Assembly: GCA_020056155.1 (NCBI GenBank)
Contig: JAGVII010000785.1
Coordinates: forward strand, 1 to 5,222
DNA: 5,222 nucleotides
Reading direction: 5' to 3'
Origin: Afipia sp.
GTDB taxonomy: Bacteria; Pseudomonadota; Alphaproteobacteria; Rhizobiales; Xanthobacteraceae
This document shows positions 1 to 5,222 of this stretch, piece by piece. A program made the translations under genes and the position numbers. How positions within the stretch are numbered: the first letter of the stretch is position 1; each line of letters begins with the position of its first letter. Under the pieces are notes generated by a model. That model did no database searches. It was not told the origin of the DNA and saw only the letters and a program-made list of their open reading frames with translations.

Positions 1-531
1 ACATTCGTGTTCGAGCGTGCCGCCAATCCCGGCGAATGGGCCGTGTCAGGAGCGTTCGTGTTCTGGGACAGCGATCCCGACACCCTTGGGCAGAAGCAGC
101 GGGTTGCGCTGCGGTCAGGTTTTCTCGGTATCGACAGTCTCGGATGGTCGACATTGGCCGTCGTCACGCAAGCAACGGAAGCCGAGCGATCCATGATCGT
201 CGAGCGGCTCGCGTCGCAATTGATGGTGAAATTCGGCGCACCGGATATGCGAGCCGCGCTGGCCGCAGCCGAGGAGGAAGTCGCATTTGCGATCTCGCTT
301 TGCGACCTCCCGCCGCAGACGATACTGGCTGTGCAACGAACTGTCGAGAACGGCGAGATCCGCGAGCGTTTTCGCACCTTGAAATCGCGCGAAACGGAAC
401 CGGGCTCGGATCGATTGCACAGCCATGCGCTCGCCTTTACCTTTCATGAGGTCGAGGGCGATGAGCCAGCCGAAGAGGTGGACCTTCTCGGACTGAGCAA
501 GACCGACGGAATCAAGGCTGATCGCGCATGA
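1..531 (+). CDS. DUF6505 family protein, 5' end truncated by window
   Basis: The reading frame is open from base 1 and ends at TGA 529-531, giving 176 visible residues. A GTG at 7-9 could be read as a start, but the preceding codons continue the same fold and the segment PGEWAVSG (residues 10-17) followed by a hydrophobic strand is, in my recollection, internal in this family, so the true start lies upstream of the window. The protein looks soluble, with no signal or membrane segment. It has an N-terminal beta-type region, a central acidic/alanine-rich helix (about residues 60-100, ending in SLCDLPPQT) and an acidic tail. The family is of unknown function and is usually found beside DUF6352 and formate dehydrogenase genes. 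It overlaps the next gene by 4 bases (ATGA), indicating translational coupling. The family call rests on remembered similarity. Confidence 0.75.
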   Translation, partial: TFVFERAANPGEWAVSGAFVFWDSDPDTLGQKQRVALRSGFLGIDSLGWSTLAVVTQATEAERSMIVERLASQLMVKFGAPDMRAALAAAEEEVAFAISLCDLPPQTILAVQRTVENGEIRERFRTLKSRETEPGSDRLHSHALAFTFHEVEGDEPAEEVDLLGLSKTDGIKADRA

Positions 532-1547
532 GAGAATTTTGGGTCGCTTCGGGTCATCATCTTACGCGGCGCGCCGACCACGGCGGGCTGATTGCGACGC
601 CGGAGCTCATCATGGCGTATCTGGCGCGGCCGGAGTTGATGCCGCCCGACGACGCATGCGACGCCGAGCGCAATCTGCATGCCGGTCTGCTGGCTGATCC
701 GCTTCGTCCGGTCTCCAAAGCGGATATTGCGGGGATTGCCGACGCAGACGCGCGCGAGAACTGGACATTCATGATGGCATTTCGCGACCGGCTGATCGCG
801 GCGCCCTCGCTAGAGGCGGTGTACGTGTCGCTGGCGCGGAACGGCGCAACCGACCTGCCGCCGATCTTTCTTTCGCAGTTGTGCCATCTGATCCTGCGCA
901 ACGCGCTTGAAGGTTGCGATGATCCATATATTTTGCGCGCCGCCGAGTTGTTCTACCGCAGTCAGAAGGCCACGATTCACGACGGCGCGCTGCTGCTCGC
1001 TGACGCCGAAGTCGTCGAGGCGCAGCATCATGCGCAACATGATCTCCATTCGTCACCGTTGACCGCGATGTTGCAGCCACAGGCGTTCGGCGAGATGGAC
1101 GTCATGGATGACGCAAATGCCTGGACCTATTGGTCGCGGTCGGATGCCCATGCGATGGTCATGAATCTCGGCGGTAATCCGAAAGCGCGCGATGCGCTCT
1201 GCCGGGTCATTGAACGCTGGATCGCCCATCTTCTCGGCGTCGCCGTGAAGGCAGAGACGGTCGCATCGATCGAGGACCGCGACTGGCGCTGGTTCGTCGG
1301 TCTCGACAGCGAAGGAACCCGGATCGGTAATGCTCTCTGGAACGGAGATACGCCAGGTGCGGATGCGGCGGAGCGGGTTGTCGCCTTAATGCGCCTGACC
1401 TTTGATGACGTGCGTTTTGTCGATGAGCGGGTCGGCAACAAGCCTGTTTATCTCATTCTGGCGATGGACGCGGATAAGATGGTGCGCCTGAAGCCGCAAA
1501 ATCTCGTCGTGGGCCTGCCGCTCGCTTCCACAGCGAATGTCGCGTGA
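528..1547 (+). CDS. DUF6352 family protein, FDH-cluster accessory
   Basis: A 339-residue soluble protein with no signal peptide or membrane span. The start ATG 528-530 overlaps the previous stop (ATGA); a weak AAGG at 514-517 is the only Shine-Dalgarno candidate, so translation is probably coupled. Recognisable family features are the N-terminal EFWVASGHHL (residues 3-12), the segment YLARPEL...NLHAGLLADP (31-58), a central PPIFLSQLCHLILRNALEGC (111-130) followed by an FYRSQKA helix, and a C-terminal DWRWFVGLD (252-260), NKPVYLILAMD (304-314) and LKPQNLVVGLPL (321-332). The tract 167-175 is rich in His (QHHAQHDLH), but I cannot show that it binds metal. The biochemical role is unknown; association with FDH accessory genes suggests assembly or maturation of the enzyme. 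The family call is from memory of the conserved N- and C-terminal blocks. Confidence 0.85.
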   Translation: MREFWVASGHHLTRRADHGGLIATPELIMAYLARPELMPPDDACDAERNLHAGLLADPLRPVSKADIAGIADADARENWTFMMAFRDRLIAAPSLEAVYVSLARNGATDLPPIFLSQLCHLILRNALEGCDDPYILRAAELFYRSQKATIHDGALLLADAEVVEAQHHAQHDLHSSPLTAMLQPQAFGEMDVMDDANAWTYWSRSDAHAMVMNLGGNPKARDALCRVIERWIAHLLGVAVKAETVASIEDRDWRWFVGLDSEGTRIGNALWNGDTPGADAAERVVALMRLTFDDVRFVDERVGNKPVYLILAMDADKMVRLKPQNLVVGLPLASTANVA

Positions 1548-1559
1548 TTCACCGGTAAC

Positions 1560-1564
1560 GGAGG
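1560..1564 (+). promoter_or_regulatory. Ribosome binding site for the DUF3305 gene
   Basis: GGAGG lies 7 bases before ATG 1572. It fixes the start of the DUF3305 gene, the only gene in the accessory operon that is not overlapped by its upstream neighbour (24-base gap). Confidence 0.8.
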
Positions 1565-1571
1565 ATCAAGT

Positions 1572-2081
1572 ATGACCGAGGTGTCTCGTGAAGTTGGCGT
1601 GGTGTTACGCCGTCGTACCATCGACAACCCCTGGATCGACCATATGTGGTCGCCGGTGACAGTCCTGGACGAGGTGCCGGCGACCGCCCCCTGGACGGTG
1701 TTGTCGCAGGAGGCCGATGCGACGTTGTATTACGCCGGTCCAGCGACGATTGATCTGTTCAGCACCGATACCGCGAATTACCGCGACAACCTTGCCGACG
1801 GTGCGCCTCGAATCTGGATCGCGCTTCGGCGGCAGGACGGCGGTGCAGAGCTTGAATTGACAAAAGTGACTGCCGACCCGACCGAAGGGGAGGCGTTGTT
1901 TGAAAGTGGTACCGACGTGATCGGCTCGGTCCCGATGTCGCCGGACATTGCGTCCTGGATAGCCGCCTTTGTCGATGAATTCCATGTTGAACACGTATTT
2001 CACAAGCGCAAGCGCGATGGGACGAGTGAGGACCGCAGGCGCGGTGAAGACCCATCCGGCAGACGGAGGGACGATGCATGA
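1572..2081 (+). CDS. DUF3305 domain-containing protein
   Basis: A 169-residue protein starting at ATG 1572 behind a strong GGAGG. The N-terminal block VGVVLRRRTIDNPWIDHMWSP (residues 8-28), with its Arg-rich stretch and NPW...W pattern, is the hallmark I associate with DUF3305. A beta-rich middle follows (LYYAGPATIDLF, 52-63; RIWIALRR, 80-87). The protein then has SVPMSPDIASWIAAFVDEFH (119-138) and a final FHKRKRD (143-149), and ends in a highly charged Arg/Asp tail. No signal peptide, membrane span or cofactor motif is visible. In many proteobacteria DUF3305 and DUF3306 genes are adjacent and sit in formate dehydrogenase loci; their function is not established. The stop overlaps the next start by 4 bases, so the two products are probably made in a coupled way and may act together (inference). 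Confidence 0.88.
   Translation: MTEVSREVGVVLRRRTIDNPWIDHMWSPVTVLDEVPATAPWTVLSQEADATLYYAGPATIDLFSTDTANYRDNLADGAPRIWIALRRQDGGAELELTKVTADPTEGEALFESGTDVIGSVPMSPDIASWIAAFVDEFHVEHVFHKRKRDGTSEDRRRGEDPSGRRRDDA
2065..2070 (+). promoter_or_regulatory. Ribosome binding site for the DUF3306 gene
   Basis: GGAGGG, 7 bases before ATG 2078, lies within the last codons of the DUF3305 gene. It supports the ATGA overlap as the real start of the DUF3306 gene. Confidence 0.75.
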
Positions 2082-2788
2082 GTCAGGACGAGAAGGAGAA
2101 CGACAAGAATTTCCTGTCGCGCTGGTCGCAACGCAAACGCGAGGCGAAACTGCCGGAGAATGACCGCGCGGTTGTAAAGACGGCGGAAGAGGCGGAGGCT
2201 TTGCTCGCGCCGGTTGCCGAAAGCGATGCTGACGAGCAGTTCGACCTTTCGAGCTTGCCGAAACTGGAAGAAATCACGGAAACCACCGATATCACCGGCT
2301 TTCTGCGCAAGGGCGTACCCGAAAGTATACGCAACGCAGCACTACGGAAGTCCTGGGCGCTGGATCCGGCGGTCCGCAACTACGTCAATCCCGCGCTCGA
2401 CTACGCTTATGATTGGAATACGCCCGGCGGTGTGCCCGGAAGCAGCGAACTCGCCGCGGGCACGGACATCGCGAAAATGGTTCTGCAGATTATGGGAACC
2501 GATCCGGTCACGGCCGCTCTGCAAGAGCCGGATGCGGAGCCGCTTCGCAACACGAGCCATGGTGGATGTGTGGATCAGGAGATTGATGCACCGCAAAATC
2601 TGCGAGCGGAATTGCCCCTTCAGCAGGTGCGGCTGTCGGTATCAACGGCCGGGTCACCTCATGTATCCGCTGATCTAGAGTCCCCTGAGCACGCTCAAGT
2701 TGAAAACACAGCGACTACGCAGTGCAACGAAACAAGTGCATCGCAACAAAGGGTGCGACGCCATGGCACTGCAAAACCAAGGGTTTAG
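2078..2788 (+). CDS. DUF3306 domain-containing protein
   Basis: A 236-residue acidic, probably partly disordered protein. The start ATG 2078 is set by GGAGGG and the ATGA overlap with the DUF3305 gene. Family features are the N-terminal FLSRWSQRKREAK (residues 12-24), an acidic linker (35-70), then the core TGFLRKGVPESIRNAALRKSW (73-93), LDPAVRNYVNPALDYAYDWN (95-114) and PGGVPGS (116-122), followed by a helix AKMVLQIMG (132-140). Residues about 145-225 are low in hydrophobics and rich in Gln, Thr, Ser and Glu, with two cysteines (164 and 216). The last residues, RVRRHGTAKPRV, resemble the basic RRHG-type end I recall in homologues, so the gene looks complete and not truncated. Its function is unknown; it is an FDH-cluster companion of DUF3305. 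Base composition falls towards the 3' end, leading into the AT-rich gap. Confidence 0.87.
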   Translation: MSQDEKENDKNFLSRWSQRKREAKLPENDRAVVKTAEEAEALLAPVAESDADEQFDLSSLPKLEEITETTDITGFLRKGVPESIRNAALRKSWALDPAVRNYVNPALDYAYDWNTPGGVPGSSELAAGTDIAKMVLQIMGTDPVTAALQEPDAEPLRNTSHGGCVDQEIDAPQNLRAELPLQQVRLSVSTAGSPHVSADLESPEHAQVENTATTQCNETSASQQRVRRHGTAKPRV

Positions 2789-2805
2789 ACAAATTTCTTT
2801 GAGTT

Positions 2806-2820
2806 ATAGGACGAACCTAT
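2806..2820. repeat. Perfect inverted repeat ATAGG-N5-CCTAT (candidate operator)
   Basis: ATAGG (2806-2810) and CCTAT (2816-2820) are exact reverse complements separated by ACGAA. The 15-base dyad lies between the candidate -35 and -10 hexamers and about 80 bases before the HTH-TorD start. A 5-base arm can arise by chance, so its operator role is inferred from position. Confidence 0.35.
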
Positions 2821-2831
2821 GATACAAATTA

Positions 2832-2848
2832 GAACTGGAATAGTTCCA
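2832..2848. repeat. Overlapping inverted repeats around TGGAA-TAG-TTCCA (candidate operator)
   Basis: TGGAA (2836-2840) and TTCCA (2844-2848) form a perfect dyad with a 3-base centre. GAACT (2832-2836) and AGTTC (2842-2846) form a second, overlapping dyad with a 5-base centre. Compact palindromes of this size are typical binding sites for dimeric Cro-like HTH proteins, and the next gene encodes such a domain; the link is inference. Confidence 0.38.
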
Positions 2849-2879
2849 AAGAAAAAGATGCCTGATTTGAGGGCACGGT

Positions 2880-2886
2880 GGGAGGG
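2880..2886 (+). promoter_or_regulatory. Ribosome binding site for the HTH-TorD gene, unusually distant
   Basis: GGGAGGG ends 14 bases before ATG 2901, which is longer than the 7-base spacing seen at the other genes here. There is no alternative in-frame ATG, GTG or TTG between the upstream stop (TGA 2868-2870) and 2901, so the start stands if the HTH domain is translated. The long spacing may lower initiation efficiency. Confidence 0.5.
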
Positions 2887-2900
2887 CTTCGGTTCGGACC

Positions 2901-3683
2901 ATGCGGGACGCAGGATTAGAGCAGGCAATTAAGGCAGCGGGCGGCGTCGCCTCTCTGGCGAGAGCTGTTGGAATTGCTCAGCCCTCAGTTTCGGCGTGGT
3001 CGCGTATTCCGGCTGAACGCGTTCTCGCCGTTGAATCCCTGACACAAGTCTCCCGTGTCGTTCTCCGCCCCGACCTTTACGGACCAGCCGGGGATCATAT
3101 GAAATCCGACATCGATGAAATCGATCAGCTCCGCGCCGCGGAGTACGGCCTGCTGTCGCTGCTGATGGGCAAGGCGCCCACTGCGGACACGCTGTCAAAA
3201 GTTGCGATGCTGAAAGGCGATGCGTCCGACCTCGGCATGGCACATATCGAACTCGCCGCAGCGGCGACTGAGTTCGACGAGAGCTCGATCGCCAAGGAGT
3301 TCTTTGATCTGTTCATCGGCTTGGGACGCGGCGAACTGCTGCCCTATGCCTCGTATTACCTGACTGGCTTTCTTCACGAGCGGCCGCTCGCACGGGTCCG
3401 CGAAGATCTTGACATGCTGGGGATCGAGCGTGCGGGCTCCGCGCGTGAGCCGGAAGACCACATCGCGATTCTGCTTGAGGTCATGGGCGGTCTCGCGCGG
3501 GGCGACTTCGAAACAGACTTCGCAGCGCAGGCACGGTTCTTCGAGCGGCATTTGAAGCCATGGGCCGCGCGGATGTTTGCCGATCTCGAAATTTCGCAAT
3601 CCGTCAAATTCTATCGCGCTGTCGGGCGCGTCGGCCGCATCTTCATGGAACTGGAATCTGAGGCCTTCACACTGTCTGAGTGA
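2901..3683 (+). CDS. YdaS/Cro-like HTH domain fused to TorD-family FDH chaperone
   Basis: A 260-residue cytoplasmic protein in two parts. Residues 1-61 match the YdaS/Cro-like helix-turn-helix pattern: AIKAAGG (9-15), helix VASLARAVG (16-24), recognition helix IAQPSVSAW (25-33), then IPAERVLAVE (36-45) and the typical ending LRPDLYG (55-61). After a short GPAGDH linker, residues about 67-260 are an all-helical TorD-type chaperone: EYGLLSLLMG (81-90), LLPYASYYLTGFLHERPL (146-163), the family signature EPEDH (183-187) and FFERHLKPWAARMFADLE (213-230). TorD-family proteins bind the apo molybdoenzyme or its Tat signal and aid cofactor loading before export; the target here is presumably FdhA encoded downstream. 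The helix-turn-helix part suggests DNA binding, possibly at the dyads just upstream. An internal ATG at 3099 could give a TorD-only form. I am confident of both domains; the regulatory role is inference, and I cannot tell how common this fusion is in databases. Confidence 0.85.
   Translation: MRDAGLEQAIKAAGGVASLARAVGIAQPSVSAWSRIPAERVLAVESLTQVSRVVLRPDLYGPAGDHMKSDIDEIDQLRAAEYGLLSLLMGKAPTADTLSKVAMLKGDASDLGMAHIELAAAATEFDESSIAKEFFDLFIGLGRGELLPYASYYLTGFLHERPLARVREDLDMLGIERAGSAREPEDHIAILLEVMGGLARGDFETDFAAQARFFERHLKPWAARMFADLEISQSVKFYRAVGRVGRIFMELESEAFTLSE
3090..3101 (+). promoter_or_regulatory. Possible internal translation start for a TorD-only product
   Basis: ATG 3099-3101 (residue 67) sits exactly at the boundary between the HTH and TorD parts and is preceded by GGGG (3090-3093) five bases upstream, a weak Shine-Dalgarno. 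Initiation here would give a 194-residue protein, close to the usual size of a stand-alone TorD-family chaperone. No direct evidence shows that it is used. Confidence 0.3.
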
Positions 3684-3711
3684 GGCCGAAGGCGAAATTG
3701 GGAAATTGACT

Positions 3712-3718
3712 GGAAGGA
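3712..3718 (+). promoter_or_regulatory. Ribosome binding site for fdhX
   Basis: GGAAGGA lies 7 bases before ATG 3726 and within the 42-base gap after the HTH-TorD gene. It supports the chosen start of the small Tat protein. Confidence 0.75.
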
Positions 3719-3725
3719 TACCGCG

Positions 3726-3956
3726 ATGAGCAAGCCGTCCGAGAGCAAGATACCCGCAGACAAGTCCAAGGATGCAAAAGGCTTCAACCGCCGCAATTTC
3801 TTCATGATGGGCGGGTCGGCGATTGCTGCGGCCGCTACTGCTGTGCCGTTGGCAACCGAGGCGGAAGCGGACGAGTCGCAGGCCGAACGCGTCAAGGCTC
3901 GCTACAAAGCGGATTCGCCGGACGTCAAAAACTACTACCGCGTCAACCGTTATTGA
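3726..3956 (+). CDS. fdhX: Formate dehydrogenase region Tat-signal small protein (FdhX-like)
   Basis: A 76-residue protein starting at ATG 3726 behind GGAAGGA. A polar, Lys/Ser-rich N-terminus (1-20) precedes a twin-arginine motif, NRRNFF (21-26), and a hydrophobic Ala-rich stretch, MMGGSAIAAAATAVPLA (27-43). A short mature part ends in YKADSPDVKNYYRVNRY (60-76). This is the pattern of the small formate dehydrogenase region Tat-target family, in which a Tat signal is joined to a conserved Tyr-rich C-terminus. It is likely exported by, or anchored through, the Tat system with the FDH complex; its biochemical role is not settled. It lies 13 bases before fdhA, as expected for one operon. The Tyr-rich motif is slightly different from the consensus I remember (one extra residue, and Asp where His is usual). 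Confidence 0.9.
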   Translation: MSKPSESKIPADKSKDAKGFNRRNFFMMGGSAIAAAATAVPLATEAEADESQAERVKARYKADSPDVKNYYRVNRY

Positions 3957-3957
3957 T

Positions 3958-3962
3958 GGAAG
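3958..3962 (+). promoter_or_regulatory. Ribosome binding site for fdhA
   Basis: GGAAG lies 7 bases before ATG 3970, immediately after the fdhX stop codon (3954-3956). It supports 3970 as the start of fdhA, including its full N-region before the twin arginines. Confidence 0.65.
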
Positions 3963-3969
3963 CACGCAC

Positions 3970-5222
3970 ATGCTGATTAAGAGAAAAGAAGGAACCGCTG
4001 GCCGCGCACGCTTACAGGGCGTCGCTGCGGGCCTCGCATCCGGCGTTCTCGATCGCCGAACCTTCCTGCGCCGCTCGGGCCTCGTTGCGGGCGCCGGTGC
4101 GGCAATTGGATTGATGCCGCTGGGATCGGTGCGCAAGGCGCAGGCCGGGCCGAAAATCGTCGGTGCACCGACGGAAATCCGAAAGAATATCTGCACCCAT
4201 TGTTCGGTCGGATGCACGGTCATCGCCGAAATTCAGAACGGCGTCTGGGTCGGTCAGGAACCGGCTTGGGACAGCCCGCTCAACCGTGGTTCGCATTGCG
4301 CCAAGGGCGCGTCGGTTCGCGAACTGGTGCATGGCGACCGTCGCTTGAAATATCCAATGAAACTGGTCAACGGCGAGTGGCAGAAGATCGGCTGGGATCA
4401 GGCCATCAACGAGATTGGCGACAAGATGCTTGAGATCCGCGCCAAGTCAGGCGCCGACTCGGTTTATCTGCTGGGTTCAGCGAAGTTTTCCAACGAGGGC
4501 GGTTATCTGTTCCGCAAGTTCGCCGCGTTCTGGGGCACGAACTCGATCGACCACCAGGCGCGCATTTGTCACTCGACCACAGTCGCAGGTGTTGCCAATA
4601 CCTGGGGCTACGGCGCGATGACGAACTCCTACAACGACATCCGCAACTCAAAGACCATTGTGTTCATGGGATCGAATGCTGCCGAGGCGCATCCTGTTTC
4701 GCTGCAGCACATCCTGACGGGGAAGGAGATCAACCGCGCCAACGTCTTCGTTCTCGATCCGCGTTTCACGCGCACCGCGGCGCATGCGACCGAGTATGTG
4801 CGATTCCGCTCCGGCACTGATATCGCGGTGATCTGGGGCATGCTGCATCACATCTTCGCCAACGGCTGGGAAGACAAGCAGTATATCGCCCAGCGTGTCT
4901 ACGGCATGGACCAGATCCGTGCTGAAGTCGCGAAGTGGACGCCGGAAGAGGTCGAGCGCGTGACGGGCATTCCAGGCGAGCAGGTGAAGAAGGTCGCGGA
5001 GACATTTGCCAAGCAGCGCCCGTCGACGTTCATCTGGTGCATGGGCGGTACGCAGCACACGGTCGGCACGGCGAACGTTCGCGCCTATTGCAATCTTCTG
5101 CTTGCGACCGGAAACGTCGGCGTCTTCGGAGGAGGAGCCAACATTTTCCGCGGTCACTGCAACGTGCAAGGCGCGACCGACATAGGCCTCGATATCACTT
5201 CGCTGCCGCTTTATTACGGCCT
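3970..5222 (+). CDS. fdhA: Formate dehydrogenase catalytic (alpha) subunit, 3' end beyond window
   Basis: The frame is open from ATG 3970 to the last base, giving 417 codons, probably under half of a protein usually near 950-1000 residues. It oxidises formate to CO2 at a bis-molybdopterin guanine dinucleotide Mo or W centre and passes electrons to the iron-sulfur beta subunit expected downstream. The N-terminus is a Tat signal, DRRTFLRR (28-35) plus a hydrophobic stretch, with likely cleavage after AQA (57-59), so the enzyme is periplasmic. Cysteines 75, 78, 82 and 110 form a C-x2-C-x3-C-x27-C [4Fe-4S] set. DHQARICHS (194-202) is the active-site loop with Cys200 as Mo/W ligand, where some homologues have selenocysteine, and the neighbouring catalytic His201. 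Cofactor-fold signatures include VFMGSNAAEAHPV (231-243), VLDPRFTRTA (261-270), RSGTDIAVIWG (280-290) and GNVGVFGGGANIFRGHCNVQG (381-401). It sits 13 bases after fdhX and belongs to the FDH-N/FDH-O-like membrane-associated class. Confidence 0.95.
   Translation, partial: MLIKRKEGTAGRARLQGVAAGLASGVLDRRTFLRRSGLVAGAGAAIGLMPLGSVRKAQAGPKIVGAPTEIRKNICTHCSVGCTVIAEIQNGVWVGQEPAWDSPLNRGSHCAKGASVRELVHGDRRLKYPMKLVNGEWQKIGWDQAINEIGDKMLEIRAKSGADSVYLLGSAKFSNEGGYLFRKFAAFWGTNSIDHQARICHSTTVAGVANTWGYGAMTNSYNDIRNSKTIVFMGSNAAEAHPVSLQHILTGKEINRANVFVLDPRFTRTAAHATEYVRFRSGTDIAVIWGMLHHIFANGWEDKQYIAQRVYGMDQIRAEVAKWTPEEVERVTGIPGEQVKKVAETFAKQRPSTFIWCMGGTQHTVGTANVRAYCNLLLATGNVGVFGGGANIFRGHCNVQGATDIGLDITSLPLYYG

Larger units (their letters stand above)
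2789..2900 (+). promoter_or_regulatory. AT-rich intergenic region, candidate promoter/operator of the HTH-TorD gene
   Basis: This is the only sizeable gap in the window. By hand count, 26 of 85 bases at 2784-2868 are G or C (about 31%), against 60% or more in adjacent genes. It carries two perfect short dyads (listed separately) and then a G-rich stretch with a Shine-Dalgarno. No terminator hairpin with a T-run is visible after the DUF3306 gene, so read-through from the upstream operon is possible. A weak sigma70-like pair is TTGAGT (2799-2804) and TACAAA (2823-2828) with 18 bases between them; each hexamer is only an approximate match, so the exact promoter call is low confidence although a regulatory role for the gap is plausible. 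Confidence 0.4.

Noticed and set aside
7..9. GTG as the start of the first gene
   Set aside because: The frame is open to base 1, there is no room to see a ribosome binding site, and the residues around it look internal to the family, so the gene is treated as 5' truncated.
1548..1571. ACCGGT palindrome between the DUF6352 and DUF3305 genes as a terminator or operator
   Set aside because: It is only a 6-base palindrome without a stem-loop or T-run, in a 24-base gap within an apparent operon.
2214..2678. Alternative plus-strand frame (154 codons) inside the DUF3306 gene
   Set aside because: It is an out-of-frame shadow of the DUF3306 gene, Arg/Pro/Ser-rich and without a ribosome binding site or family motif.
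3195..4223. Long minus-strand open frame (342 codons) opposite the HTH-TorD, fdhX and fdhA start region
   Set aside because: It is antisense to three well-supported genes, its translation is Arg/Pro/Ser-rich with no recognisable motif, and long antisense frames are common in high-GC coding DNA.
4567..4569. Selenocysteine codon at the FDH active site
   Set aside because: The codon for residue 200 is TGT (Cys), not TGA, so no selenocysteine insertion element is needed.
4648..5169. Minus-strand open frame of 173 codons opposite fdhA
   Set aside because: It lies wholly opposite conserved FdhA signatures, shows no family pattern and is explained by GC-rich codon bias.
1..5222. CRISPR arrays, tRNA/rRNA genes, insertion sequences or integrase/attachment sites
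   Set aside because: No spaced direct repeats, RNA-gene signatures, transposase motifs or terminal inverted repeats are visible; the window is almost fully covered by the six genes.

Overview
The window is GC-rich (about 60% or more in spot counts), tightly packed and entirely plus-strand. It carries the accessory and leading part of a formate dehydrogenase (FDH) gene cluster of the type found in alphaproteobacteria. Protein similarity recalled from memory and gene order point to the Bradyrhizobium/Rhodopseudomonas/Afipia group; no 16S or other marker is present, so this placement is inference.

Layout: (i) 1-2788, an accessory operon of four small proteins of unknown biochemical function: a DUF6505-type protein (5' end cut by the window), a DUF6352-type protein, a DUF3305-type protein and a DUF3306-type protein. 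Two of the three junctions are 4-base ATGA stop/start overlaps; the third is a short gap with a clear ribosome binding site. (ii) 2789-2900, a 112-base gap whose first part is strikingly AT-rich (about 31% GC by hand count over 2784-2868) and holds two perfect short inverted repeats, so it looks like a promoter/operator region. (iii) 2901-3683, a 260-residue protein with an N-terminal YdaS/Cro-like helix-turn-helix domain joined in frame to a TorD-family molybdoenzyme chaperone. (iv) 3726-3956, a 76-residue twin-arginine-signal protein of the FDH-region family (FdhX). (v) 3970 to the window end, the first 417 codons of a periplasmic, molybdopterin-dependent FDH catalytic subunit with a Tat signal, a [4Fe-4S] ligand set and a cysteine (not selenocysteine) active site.

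How they fit together: the TorD domain should bind the apo catalytic subunit or its Tat signal until cofactors are loaded. FdhX and FdhA are then exported by Tat. The electron-transfer beta and membrane gamma subunits are expected downstream of the window. The DUF genes are probably maturation or assembly factors, but only by genomic association. The most unusual item is the fusion of a DNA-binding-type domain to the FDH chaperone, preceded by candidate operator dyads: it suggests a one-protein circuit in which chaperone occupancy might be coupled to transcription of the FDH genes. A large 4Fe-4S protein gene, which I recall lying between the DUF3306 gene and torD in related clusters, is absent here.
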